From: JBGCDD01 sp045105075
GTDB taxonomy: Bacteria; Pseudomonadota; Alphaproteobacteria; Rhodobacterales; Rhodobacteraceae
DNA: 7,100 bases
Direction of reading: 5' to 3'
Assembly (NCBI GenBank): GCA_045105075.1
Contig: JBGCDD010000163.1
Location: 1-7,100 of the forward strand
Shown: positions 1 through 6,303 of the stretch, one piece after another
Position numbering within the stretch: the stretch's first letter is position 1
Layout: the number at the start of each line of letters is the position of its first letter
Notes under the pieces: model-generated
Told to the model about the DNA's origin: nothing
Database searches by the model: none
What the model saw: only the letters and a program-made list of their open reading frames with translations
Position numbers and translations under genes: made by a program

Positions 1-2445
1 TCGCTGCGCTATGGTATGATGCGCGACAATGTTCTGTCGATTGAGGCGTTTCTGGCCGATGGCAGCAAACACCACTTCGGTCCGTTGAACGGGGCACCAG
101 ACACGACTTTGGTCGCGGATCTGTTGCGCCTCGGGGCTCGCGATGCCGATGAGATCGACGCGCGTTTTCCCAAAGTCATGCGGCGCGTGGGCGGCTACAA
201 CATCGACGCGCTGACCCCAAGCAACAGCCCCGTAAACCTGGCGCATCTGCTGGTTGGCTCCGAAGGCACCCTCGCCTATTCCACTGCAATCGAGCTGAAA
301 CTTTGGCCGCTGATCTCTGAAAAAGTGCTGGGCATTTGCCACTTTCCGACGTTTCACCACGCGATGGATGCGGCGCAACATCTCGTCACGTTGCAACCAC
401 AAGGCGTCGAATTGGTCGATTCCACCATGATCGCCTTGGCGCGCGACATTGCGCTGTTTCGCCAGACCATCGAAGATGTGGTCACCGGCGCGCCAGAGGC
501 GTTGTTGCTGGTTGAGTTCGCCGAGGACGATGCCAGCCAGCACGCCCAAAAGCTGCGACAGCTCGATGAAATGATGGGCGATCTGGGGTTTTCCTGGTCC
601 GGTACAGGGGCCGCATGGGGCGGCGTCAGCCACGTCACCGAGCCCAAGATGCAGGCGCGCATTGCCGATCTGCGCAGCTCCGGGCTCAACATTATGATGT
701 CGATGAAGGCCGATGGCAAACCGGTGTCTTTTGTTGAGGATTGCGCTGTCGAACTGCCCGATCTTGCCGCGTATACTGCCGGTCTGACCGAGATTTTTGA
801 GCGCCACGGCACCAAAGGCACCTGGTATGCCCATGCCTCGGTCGGGTGTTTGCACGTGCGCCCGGTGCTGAACATGAAGCTCGACAAAGACGTCAAAACC
901 ATGCGCGCCATCGCCGAGGAATGCTTTGATCTTGTTGCCAAATACAAGGGGTCGCATTCCGGCGAACATGGCGATGGGATAGTGCGATCCGAGTTTCACG
1001 AAAAGATGTTTGGCCCGCGTATGGTGGCCAGTTTCGCCGAAGTGAAACAGCGCTTTGACCCCAACGGGCGGTTTAATCCGGGCAAGATCGTGGATGCGCC
1101 GAAAATGGATGATCGGCGTCTGTTTCGCTATGGTCCCGACTTTGCTGTCCCCGCGTTCAAAACTGAACTGGACTGGTCCGAATGGACCGGCGGCGGCGAC
1201 GGATTTCAAGGCGCGGTCGAGATGTGCAACAACAATGGCGCCTGTCGCAAGCTCAAGGGTGGCACGATGTGCCCGTCTTTCCGCGTCACACGCAAGGAAC
1301 AGGATGTGACACGCGGGCGCGCCAATGTGCTGCGGTTGGCGATTTCAGGGCAATTGGGCGCTGATGCTCTGACCTCGGACGACATGGCAGAGGCGATGAA
1401 GCTGTGTGTGTCATGCAAAGGCTGCAAACGCGAATGCCCCACCGGCGTGGATATGGCGCGCATGAAGATCGAGGTGCAGGCCGCGCGGGTGAAAAAACAC
1501 GGTCTCAGCCTGCATGACCGGCTGGTCGGTTACCTGCCGCATTACGCAACATGGGTCAGCCGGGTGCCGTTTTTGGCCAATCTGCGCAACAGCGTGCCCG
1601 GACTGGCCAAGCTGAGCGAGAAACTGGCCGGGTTCACCGCCTCGCGCGATCTGCCGGTCTGGAGCAACCGACCCTTTCGCAACACCGAAGTCGCCCCGCA
1701 AGACAACCCACAGGCGGTGGTTTTTGCCGATTGTTTCAACCGCTATTTCGAACCGGAAAACCTGCGCGCCACGGTCAATGTGCTGAACGCCGCAGGCACG
1801 ACGATCCACGTTGCGGCGGCGTCCAAAGGCGAGCGGCCGTTGTGCTGTGGGCGCACGTTTCTGTCCGTTGGCTTGATTGATCAGGCGCGGGCCGAGGCCA
1901 AACGGCTGCTGGACGCTCTGTTGCCCTACGCGGAACAAGGCGTGCCGATCATCGGTCTGGAACCCAGCTGCTTGCTGACCCTGCGCGATGAACTCCCCGC
2001 GTTGCTGCCCGGCAAAGACAGTGAAACACTGGCCAAACATGCGCGTATGCTAGAAGAATACATTGCAGATCAACAGGATACGCCGAACTTCAAACCTGCG
2101 CTGACATCGCCCGCGCCAAAGGTTCTGCTGCACGGACATTGCCATCAAAAAGCGATGGGCGTGATGTCGAGCATCGAACACACGCTGTCGCTTTTGCCCG
2201 ACACCAAGGTCGAAACCATCGAAACAAGCTGTTGCGGCATGGCGGGCGCGTTTGGCTATGGCACAGACACAGCGCAGGTGTCGCGCCAGATGGGCGAGGC
2301 TGATTTGGCCCCCGCCGTGCGCCAGGCCGACCCGGACACGCTGATCGTTGCAGATGGCACATCTTGCCGCCATCAGGTCGCCGATCTGACCGGGCGCAAG
2401 CCGATCCATATCGCGCGGCTTCTGGAAATGGCGTTGAAAAAGTGA
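1..2445 (+). CDS. FAD-binding and (Fe-S)-binding D-2-hydroxyacid dehydrogenase (D-lactate / D-2-hydroxyglutarate dehydrogenase type), 5'-partial
   Basis: The frame is open from base 1 (SLRYG precedes the first Met at 16), so the N-terminal part of the FAD domain is missing; full-length relatives are usually over 900 residues. Numbering from the Met at 16: the end of the FAD-binding domain shows GGYNID (59-64) and LLVGSEGTL (78-86). The FAD-oxidase C-terminal domain follows, with His273 and His280 (HASVGCLHVRP) and GEHGDG (316-321); these match the metal-binding His/His/Glu set of D-2-hydroxyacid dehydrogenases. Two [4Fe-4S] motifs follow: Cys404, Cys410 and Cys419 (MCPSF), then CVSCKGCKRECP (Cys464, 467, 470, 474). 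Two CCG (heterodisulfide-reductase-like) domains end the protein: Cys573, LCCG (610-611) and Cys652; Cys709, SCCG (739-740) and Cys784. Known for the family: oxidation of D-lactate or D-2-hydroxyglutarate, with electrons passed through the clusters to the respiratory chain. The substrate cannot be fixed from sequence. The GntR gene starts ten bases downstream. Confidence 0.93.
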   Translation, partial: SLRYGMMRDNVLSIEAFLADGSKHHFGPLNGAPDTTLVADLLRLGARDADEIDARFPKVMRRVGGYNIDALTPSNSPVNLAHLLVGSEGTLAYSTAIELKLWPLISEKVLGICHFPTFHHAMDAAQHLVTLQPQGVELVDSTMIALARDIALFRQTIEDVVTGAPEALLLVEFAEDDASQHAQKLRQLDEMMGDLGFSWSGTGAAWGGVSHVTEPKMQARIADLRSSGLNIMMSMKADGKPVSFVEDCAVELPDLAAYTAGLTEIFERHGTKGTWYAHASVGCLHVRPVLNMKLDKDVKTMRAIAEECFDLVAKYKGSHSGEHGDGIVRSEFHEKMFGPRMVASFAEVKQRFDPNGRFNPGKIVDAPKMDDRRLFRYGPDFAVPAFKTELDWSEWTGGGDGFQGAVEMCNNNGACRKLKGGTMCPSFRVTRKEQDVTRGRANVLRLAISGQLGADALTSDDMAEAMKLCVSCKGCKRECPTGVDMARMKIEVQAARVKKHGLSLHDRLVGYLPHYATWVSRVPFLANLRNSVPGLAKLSEKLAGFTASRDLPVWSNRPFRNTEVAPQDNPQAVVFADCFNRYFEPENLRATVNVLNAAGTTIHVAAASKGERPLCCGRTFLSVGLIDQARAEAKRLLDALLPYAEQGVPIIGLEPSCLLTLRDELPALLPGKDSETLAKHARMLEEYIADQQDTPNFKPALTSPAPKVLLHGHCHQKAMGVMSSIEHTLSLLPDTKVETIETSCCGMAGAFGYGTDTAQVSRQMGEADLAPAVRQADPDTLIVADGTSCRHQVADLTGRKPIHIARLLEMALKK

Positions 2446-2449
2446 GGGA
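2444..2449 (+). promoter_or_regulatory. Ribosome binding site of the GntR gene
   Basis: GAGGGA overlaps the stop codon of the dehydrogenase and lies six bases before the ATG at 2456. It supports that start and suggests translation coupled to the upstream gene. Confidence 0.75.
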
Positions 2450-2455
2450 ATTGGC

Positions 2456-3148
2456 ATGATCGAGGACGCTTCGACGCAAACGATAACCCGCACGTCCCTG
2501 CATCTGGAACTTGTGGATCGGTTGCAGCAATTGATCATCAATGCCGAGCTGTCGCCGGGGATCAAAGTGCCTGAAAAAGAGCTGTGTCACCGCTTTGGTG
2601 TGTCCCGCACGCCGATGCGCGAGGCGTTAAAGGTTCTGGCTTCGGATGGTTTGGTCAAACTGGAACCCAATCGCGGCGCCTGGGTCACAAGCGTCACGAT
2701 CGGCGAAGTCCAAGAGGTGTTTCCAGTGCTCGGCGCGCTTGAGGCCTTGTCGGGCCAGTTGGCGTGTCAAAGCATCACTGATGCAGAGATCGCCGCGGTG
2801 CGCGCGCTGCATGAGCAAATGGTGCAAAGCTATGAAGACCGTGATCTGGACGCCTATTTCGCCATCAACCAGAAAATCCACCGCGCCATTCTGATCAGTG
2901 CGCGCAATGCCACGCTGACAACCTCTTGCCAGGCCTTGTCATTGCGCATGCAACGGGCGCGGTATCTGGCCAACATGACCGAAGGGCGGTGGTTTGAAGC
3001 CGTGCAAGAGCATGAAAAGATTTTGAAATTTCTGACCGAACGTGACGGCCCTGCCCTGGCGCAAACCCTGCTTGATCACATGGATGCCAAGCGCCAATCG
3101 GTGATCCGCTGGTTGCAGTCTCAGCAGCCAGACGCGCCGACGCCTTAA
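2456..3148 (+). CDS. GntR-family transcriptional regulator, FadR/FCD subfamily
   Basis: This is a 230-residue protein, the usual length for the FCD subfamily. A winged helix-turn-helix spans about residues 12-79, with the recognition region HRFGVSRTPMREALKVL (45-61) and the wing SDGLVKLEPNRGAWV (63-77). An all-helical FCD ligand-binding domain spans about 87-215. Its usual metal-ligand positions appear as Asn138 (Asp in many members), His142, His186 and His208. It starts ten bases after the dehydrogenase stop with a good ribosome binding site, so the two genes are very probably co-transcribed. By analogy with LldR-type regulators, I infer that it senses the 2-hydroxyacid or its product and controls this operon; no operator is visible because the operon promoter lies outside the window. 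The family is certain; the effector is not known. Confidence 0.93.
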   Translation: MIEDASTQTITRTSLHLELVDRLQQLIINAELSPGIKVPEKELCHRFGVSRTPMREALKVLASDGLVKLEPNRGAWVTSVTIGEVQEVFPVLGALEALSGQLACQSITDAEIAAVRALHEQMVQSYEDRDLDAYFAINQKIHRAILISARNATLTTSCQALSLRMQRARYLANMTEGRWFEAVQEHEKILKFLTERDGPALAQTLLDHMDAKRQSVIRWLQSQQPDAPTP

Positions 3149-3270
3149 CCAAGACAGAAGCATCGACATCGGCCAAAAAATGCAACCAGTCATCCGGTAA
3201 ACCCAGTCAACTGAGTGGTGTTGCTTTGATCACGGGACCAGCTGCCCGGAAAAGGCTGCGAATTATTTTC
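3149..3270 (+). other. Intergenic region after the GntR gene, no gene seen
   Basis: No credible coding frame and no clear intrinsic terminator were found. The only symmetry noticed is a short CAGT-CA-ACTG near 3207, too weak to call. The regulatory sites of the next gene begin just after this stretch. Confidence 0.5.
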
Positions 3271-3285
3271 TGACAAAATTACTCA
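3271..3285 (+). promoter_or_regulatory. Candidate iron-responsive operator (TGA-N9-TCA)
   Basis: TGACAAAATTACTCA fits the TGA-N9-TCA pattern of the iron-responsive operators (RirA/IRO and related iron boxes) described in Alphaproteobacteria. It lies about 70-80 bases upstream of an Fe(3+)-binding-protein gene, where such control would be expected. Only the outer triplets are symmetric and the pattern is short, so chance is possible. Confidence 0.4.
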
Positions 3286-3291
3286 GGATAC

Positions 3292-3318
3292 TTGATTTCG
3301 GATAGAAATTGGTATCTG
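3292..3318 (+). promoter_or_regulatory. Possible promoter of the iron-binding protein gene
   Basis: TTGATT (3292-3297) and TATCTG (3313-3318) resemble -35 and -10 boxes, but the 15-base spacer is short. The surrounding stretch (3258-3340) is clearly AT-richer than the genes on either side, which fits a promoter region. The exact boxes are uncertain. Confidence 0.25.
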
Positions 3319-3342
3319 ACTGTTTTGGTAAACAATAGAAAT

Positions 3343-3349
3343 GGGAAAG
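3343..3349 (+). promoter_or_regulatory. Ribosome binding site that favours the start at 3353
   Basis: GGGAAAG lies just before the ATG at 3353, six bases from the GGGA part. The upstream in-frame ATG at 3341 overlaps this site and has only a weak AATAGAA before it. Confidence 0.6.
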
Positions 3350-3352
3350 CGC

Positions 3353-4384
3353 ATGTCGCGTAACATCACAGTTTTCACCGCCGGGTTAACCTTGGCCACA
3401 ATCGCACTGACACCGGTCGCGGGCTTGGCTGAGGGCGAGTTGAACCTTTATTCGTCGCGCCACTATGACACCGATGAACGGCTTTATTCCGACTTTGAAG
3501 ATATGACAGGGATCATCGTCAACCGCATCGAAGGCAAGGCCGACGAGCTAATCGTGCGGATGCAGGCCGAAGGGTTGAACTCGCCTGCTGATATTTTGCT
3601 GACCGTTGATACATCTCGGCTCGAACGGGCCAAGAATGCCGGCGTTTTGCAAAGCATCGACAGCGATCTGCTTGAAGCGCGCATACCGGCCAGCATGCAG
3701 GACGCCGACAACCAATGGTTCGGTTTTTCGCAACGCGCGCGCATCATTTTCTATGACAAAACCGACGTGACCACGCCGCCAACAACCTATGTTGCGCTGG
3801 CTGATCCGGCGTTCAAGGGTCTGGTGTGCCATCGCTCGTCGTCCAACGTCTATTCACAGACTTTGCTGTCTGCGGTCATCGAAAACCACGGTGCCGAGGC
3901 GGCCAAAGCCTGGGCGCAAGGCGTGGTCGACAACTTTGCGCGCAAACCCCAGGGCGGCGACACCGATCAATTGCGCGGGCTGGTATCGGGCGAATGCGAT
4001 ATCTCGATTTCCAACACCTACTACTTTGCCCGCTCGATCCGCCGCGATGTCAAAGGTTTGCCAGCCGAGGCGCGCGCCAATATCGGCTGGGTGTTCCCGG
4101 CCCAGAACGCGGAAGGCGCGCATATGAACCTGTCGGGCGGCGGCGTGGCCAAGAACGCCCCCAACAAAGCCAATGCGATCCGGTTCATGGAATATCTGGC
4201 CAGCGATCAGGCCCAGCAGTATTTCAGCGCGGGCAATGATGAATACCCCGCAGTGCCCGGCGTTGGTTTGTCGCCCTCGGTGGCCGCTTTGGGATTGTTC
4301 CGCCCGGATGCTGTCAATCTGTCGAACGTGGCGAAAAATGTACCGGCGGCGCAGCAGATCTTTAACGACGTCGGTTGGCAATAG
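3353..4384 (+). CDS. Periplasmic Fe(3+)-binding protein of an ABC transporter (FutA/FbpA-like)
   Basis: This is the extracytoplasmic ligand-binding subunit of a ferric-iron importer. From the Met at 3353 it has 343 residues; an in-frame ATG at 3341 would add four. The N-terminus is a signal peptide (MSRNITVF, then a hydrophobic stretch) with a likely cut after AGLA, before EGELN. Numbered from the ATG at 3341, the iron ligands expected of the FutA class are present: His41-Tyr42 in YSSRHYD, Tyr171 in SSSNVYSQ, and Tyr227-Tyr228 in SNTYYFAR. Their spacing matches cyanobacterial FutA1 (Tyr55, Tyr185, Tyr241, Tyr242). Cys163 and Cys219 may form a disulfide in the periplasm. The full length and mature C-terminus look intact. 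No permease or ATPase follows: a terminator stands 67 bases after the stop and then IS debris, so the partners must be upstream of the window or elsewhere. Iron-responsive control is inferred from the operator candidate. Confidence 0.93.
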   Translation: MSRNITVFTAGLTLATIALTPVAGLAEGELNLYSSRHYDTDERLYSDFEDMTGIIVNRIEGKADELIVRMQAEGLNSPADILLTVDTSRLERAKNAGVLQSIDSDLLEARIPASMQDADNQWFGFSQRARIIFYDKTDVTTPPTTYVALADPAFKGLVCHRSSSNVYSQTLLSAVIENHGAEAAKAWAQGVVDNFARKPQGGDTDQLRGLVSGECDISISNTYYFARSIRRDVKGLPAEARANIGWVFPAQNAEGAHMNLSGGGVAKNAPNKANAIRFMEYLASDQAQQYFSAGNDEYPAVPGVGLSPSVAALGLFRPDAVNLSNVAKNVPAAQQIFNDVGWQ

Positions 4385-4450
4385 TCGGTTCCCAACGCGG
4401 TCGCAGCGCTGTGAACAGGCGGTGCTATTGCACATGAACAAACCGCAAAT

Positions 4451-4490
4451 GTCCCCGGCGCCACGCGGCAATCCGGGGACGTTTTGTTTT
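4451..4490 (+). terminator. Intrinsic terminator of the iron-binding protein gene
   Basis: GTCCCCGG (4451-4458) pairs perfectly with CCGGGGAC (4473-4480) across a 14-base loop, followed directly by GTTTTGTTTT. It begins 67 bases after the stop codon and suggests a monocistronic transcript, at least at this end. Confidence 0.85.
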
Positions 4491-4816
4491 GGTCCGCTTC
4501 TCGCGCGGCCGCCGAGATTTCGGCATCAACTGCGCCATCACAGGTGTCATCGGCGGTAAAAGCCAATCGGCTCAGGCACATCCGACGTGTCACCGCAGGA
4601 TTTCGCCGCCATGTTGTGATTGCACGCCCGCCAATCCGCTTCAGACACGACATCATTGATGCTTGTGGGGATCTAAACACCCAGTTCTCCTAGGCGCGGC
4701 GCGCAAATCTGGGCGTTTGCAATGGATCATTGACGGGTGTGGCAAACTCTTCGCACACCGCCGCTGTCACCCCGGTCATTGTCCCCGGAGCGTCATACCA
4801 TCTGCCCAATGCACAT
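4491..4816. other. Non-coding or decayed stretch between the terminator and the IS debris
   Basis: No gene I can defend lies here. Two minus-strand stretches have a protein-like look: one open from 4672 down to the stop at 4547-4549, and one ending at a stop at 4690-4692 that runs back to the edge of the IS3 fragment. Neither has a convincing start or a recognised domain. They could be remnants of a gene broken by IS insertion. Confidence 0.4.
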
Positions 4817-4881
4817 TGGACCTGTCACGCTTTAGTGCCGCCCCAAGTGCTCGTTTAGGCCACCTTTCGCTCGAAGGTGTA

Positions 4882-4920
4882 CCACTGCCCGGCAGTGGTT
4901 TGTTTGCAAACCATGAAAGG
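4882..4920 (+). repeat. Palindromic element, copy A (39 bases), inserted in the IS3 remnant
   Basis: First hairpin: CCACTGCC-C-GGCAGTGG (4882-4898), a perfect 8-base-pair inverted repeat around one base. Second hairpin: GGTTTG (4897-4902) and CAAACC (4907-4912) with a four-base loop. Tail: ATGAAAGG. Its removal joins the IS3 codons ...KSP and YTFERKVA in frame with the family's normal spacing, which defines the boundaries well. Confidence 0.8.
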
Positions 4921-4950
4921 GGGGCTTTTCCAGCCCGGAGCTGAGTGACG

Positions 4951-4993
4951 TCCCTTGCCCGGCAGGGTCTTGCACAGCAAGATCCCGAGAGGG
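4951..4993 (+). repeat. Palindromic element, copy B (42-43 bases), inserted in the IS3 remnant
   Basis: First hairpin: CCCTTGCC-C-GGCAGGG with one bulged T. Second hairpin: TCTTGC-ACA-GCAAGA (4969-4983). Tail: CCGAGAGG. Removal of 43 bases rejoins IS3 codons NPR and RHSAPGWKSP. If the ancestral sequence had three arginines here, as many relatives do, the net gain would be 40 bases, so the ends are uncertain by a few bases. Confidence 0.75.
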
Positions 4994-5053
4994 GCGCGGA
5001 TTGTAGAAGCCGTTTATGTACTCGAAGATTGCCATCTCCGCCTGCCGTCGCGT

Positions 5054-5980
5054 TTCCCATGCGCCCAGCCAGACGCACGGCCCATGATTTCAACGGCGAA
5101 AATCGCTTGACCAGTCGGATCAGGCAAGTCGCGGCCTCAAACAATAGTTTACGGATTAGAACATCTCCACACCGCGAGATCCGCCCAGAATAGTCTACCT
5201 CACCAGATTGATGTCGCCGCGGCGTTAAGCCAACGAAAGCACCGACATCCGCTGTTTTTCGGACCCTTTTCGGATCATCGACGTGCGCGATGAAGCTGAG
5301 TGCGACAATGGGCCCAACGCCCGGGATCGTCATCAACCGCCGGGACAGAGTGCTTTTGCGACCGACGCAGAGCAATTCTTTGTCCAGTTCCCCGGCAGCT
5401 GTGCATAGGGTTTCGTGGATTGCGATGAAAGCATCTGCAATCGTTGCCAAGACAGCATCACTTTCGCCTGCAACTGCCAATTGATCCCAAAAACCTTGGC
5501 GCTGCCGCCCTTTGTTGACACCAGTCATTCGAATGCCAAAAGTCTTTAATACTCCACGGACATGTCCCTCAATGTCCTTGCGCAACCGGATGAGCCGGTC
5601 GCGGGCGCCCAGCAGAGCACGCATTCCCTCAGCAGCTTCACTGCGAAGATGGACCCTTGTAAACCAGCCTGTGCGCGCAAGGTGTGCCAGACCTTCGCCA
5701 CCTCAGGCATCGGATTTGTTAAGGCGCTCTGACAGTGATTTGTGCGCTTTGCGGGCATCAATACAAACCGCAGGTTGGTCGAGCCGTTCAAGGCCCGTTT
5801 GAAGCCAGATCGATAATGGTCCACTTTCATGAACCATGGTCTTTGGAGAGAGATTTTTGCCCGCAAAGAAATGCGCAACTGCTTCAGGACCGGCAACCGT
5901 TGATCCCCGCGCTATGACTTTACCATCTCTGTCGACCACGCAGATTGATATCTCCTTCAGGGATACGTCCAAACCAGCAT
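5054..5980 (-). pseudogene. IS110-family transposase, multiply disrupted
   Basis: The N-terminal DEDD nuclease domain is seen in GLDVSLKEISICVVDRDG, MVHESGPLSIW, AVCIDARKAHKSL and NKSDA. The C-terminal Transposase_20 domain is seen in TIPGVGPIVALSFI and in RRHQSGEVDYSGRISRCGD, whose QSG serine is the presumed nucleophile. Three lesions are visible. First, the ATG at 5980-5978, well placed after AAGGAG (5993-5988), is one base out of frame with GLDVS. Second, an in-frame TGA lies at 5705-5703, directly after NKSDA, and the next codon is Gly where the family has the fourth catalytic Asp (NKSDANDAEG in relatives). Translation resumes in the same frame as GGEGLAHLARTGWFT. Third, the C-terminus stops matching after RLAGRMG, where an IS3 fragment is joined. 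The longest uninterrupted piece (5624 leftwards) lacks the nuclease domain. It is not expected to be active. Confidence 0.88.
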
Positions 5981-6303
5981 CGTTTTTCTCCTTGCGGCTG
6001 TTTCCAATGAAACCGGTCTAACCGATCTCCGGTGCCCAACGAGAGCAACCGCCGCGAACATACCATGTCATGTGTCCATTGCCCGGCAGGCACATGCGGA
6101 GCATGCTGCCGAAAGGGGGGCCTCTGACGTGCCGCAACATATGACGGCGGGCCCTTGTGGAGATGCGAGGCGCGGGTCCAGATCACCTTAGCGGGCTCGA
6201 GGGCCGCTTCATTATTCTGGTTTTCCCCTGCCGATCTCATGATCGTCGTGTTCCGTAACTTGTCTTTCGTCCTCTCAGTCCTGCCGGTATCCGGATCTCG
6301 CGA
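5981..6303 (-). other. Non-coding gap between two IS110-family transposases; possible bridge-RNA locus
   Basis: No coding frame here resembles a protein. In the IS110 group the bridge RNA is encoded upstream of the recombinase, and in the IS1111 group downstream of it. This gap is upstream of the left transposase and downstream of the right one, so either RNA could come from it. Small stem-loops seen: ACCGG/CCGGT (6012-6033), GCGG-G-C / G-GCCGC (6191-6207), CGATC-TCAT-GATCG (6232-6245) and CCGG-TAT-CCGG near 6284. Copy C of the palindromic element interrupts it. No guide loops could be assigned by eye. Confidence 0.3.
6075..6116 (+). repeat. Palindromic element, copy C (about 42 bases), between the two IS110 remnants
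   Basis: It begins TCCATTGCCCGGCAGG and continues with CATGC-GGA-GCATG (6093-6105), which is flanked by a further pair GGCAG/CTGCC. Tail: CCGAAAGG, followed by GGGG. The boundaries are set by likeness to the other three copies, because no coding frame is available here to define them. Confidence 0.65.

Larger units (their letters stand above)
4855..5053 (-). pseudogene. IS3-family transposase OrfB, C-terminal remnant interrupted by two palindromic insertions
   Basis: Reading leftwards from 5053, the protein shows TRRQAEMAIFEYINGFYNPR (5053-4994), the well-known end of IS3-family OrfB integrases. The family continuation (R)RHSALGWKSP..FERK is found in two further pieces. RHSAPGWKSP is encoded at 4950-4921, after element B, and YTFERKVA plus the stop TAA at 4881-4855, after element A. 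Removing 4951-4993 and 4882-4920 joins the three pieces in one frame. Element A alone adds 13 in-frame codons; element B shifts the frame. The catalytic DDE part is absent: upstream of about 5053 the sequence becomes the truncated IS110 transposase. It is therefore a dead fragment of roughly 200 bases plus its terminal non-coding tail. Confidence 0.85.

Noticed and set aside
354..947. Long minus-strand open frame opposite the dehydrogenase
   Set aside because: It is a shadow of a GC-rich gene with strong conserved motifs on the other strand; its translation has no recognisable domain.
2007..2017. A TGCCCGGCA core inside the dehydrogenase gene
   Set aside because: It encodes LPGK in a conserved reading frame and has no flanking stems, no second hairpin and no GAAAGG tail. 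It is a chance match to the palindromic element core.
3240..3260. CTGCCCGG followed by AAAAGG in the intergenic region, resembling a fifth palindromic element
   Set aside because: The GGCA half of the first hairpin is missing and there is no second hairpin.
4253..4262. A near match (TGCCCGGCG) inside the iron-binding protein gene
   Set aside because: It is ordinary coding sequence (AVPGVG) without any of the flanking structure.
4550..4672. Minus-strand open stretch reading SINDVVSEADWRACNH
   Set aside because: It is only 41 codons, with a stop just upstream, no start codon near the beginning and no recognised domain. Not called as a gene.
4882..4993. Copies A and B as a two-unit CRISPR array or direct tandem repeat
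   Set aside because: The 30-base sequence between them is the native IS3 coding sequence, and the copies differ in their second hairpins. They are separate insertions, and no cas genes are present.
5703..5705. TGA in the IS110 transposase as a selenocysteine or programmed read-through codon
   Set aside because: No SECIS-like hairpin is evident just downstream, the neighbouring catalytic Asp is also lost, and the gene has other lesions. Simple decay explains it.
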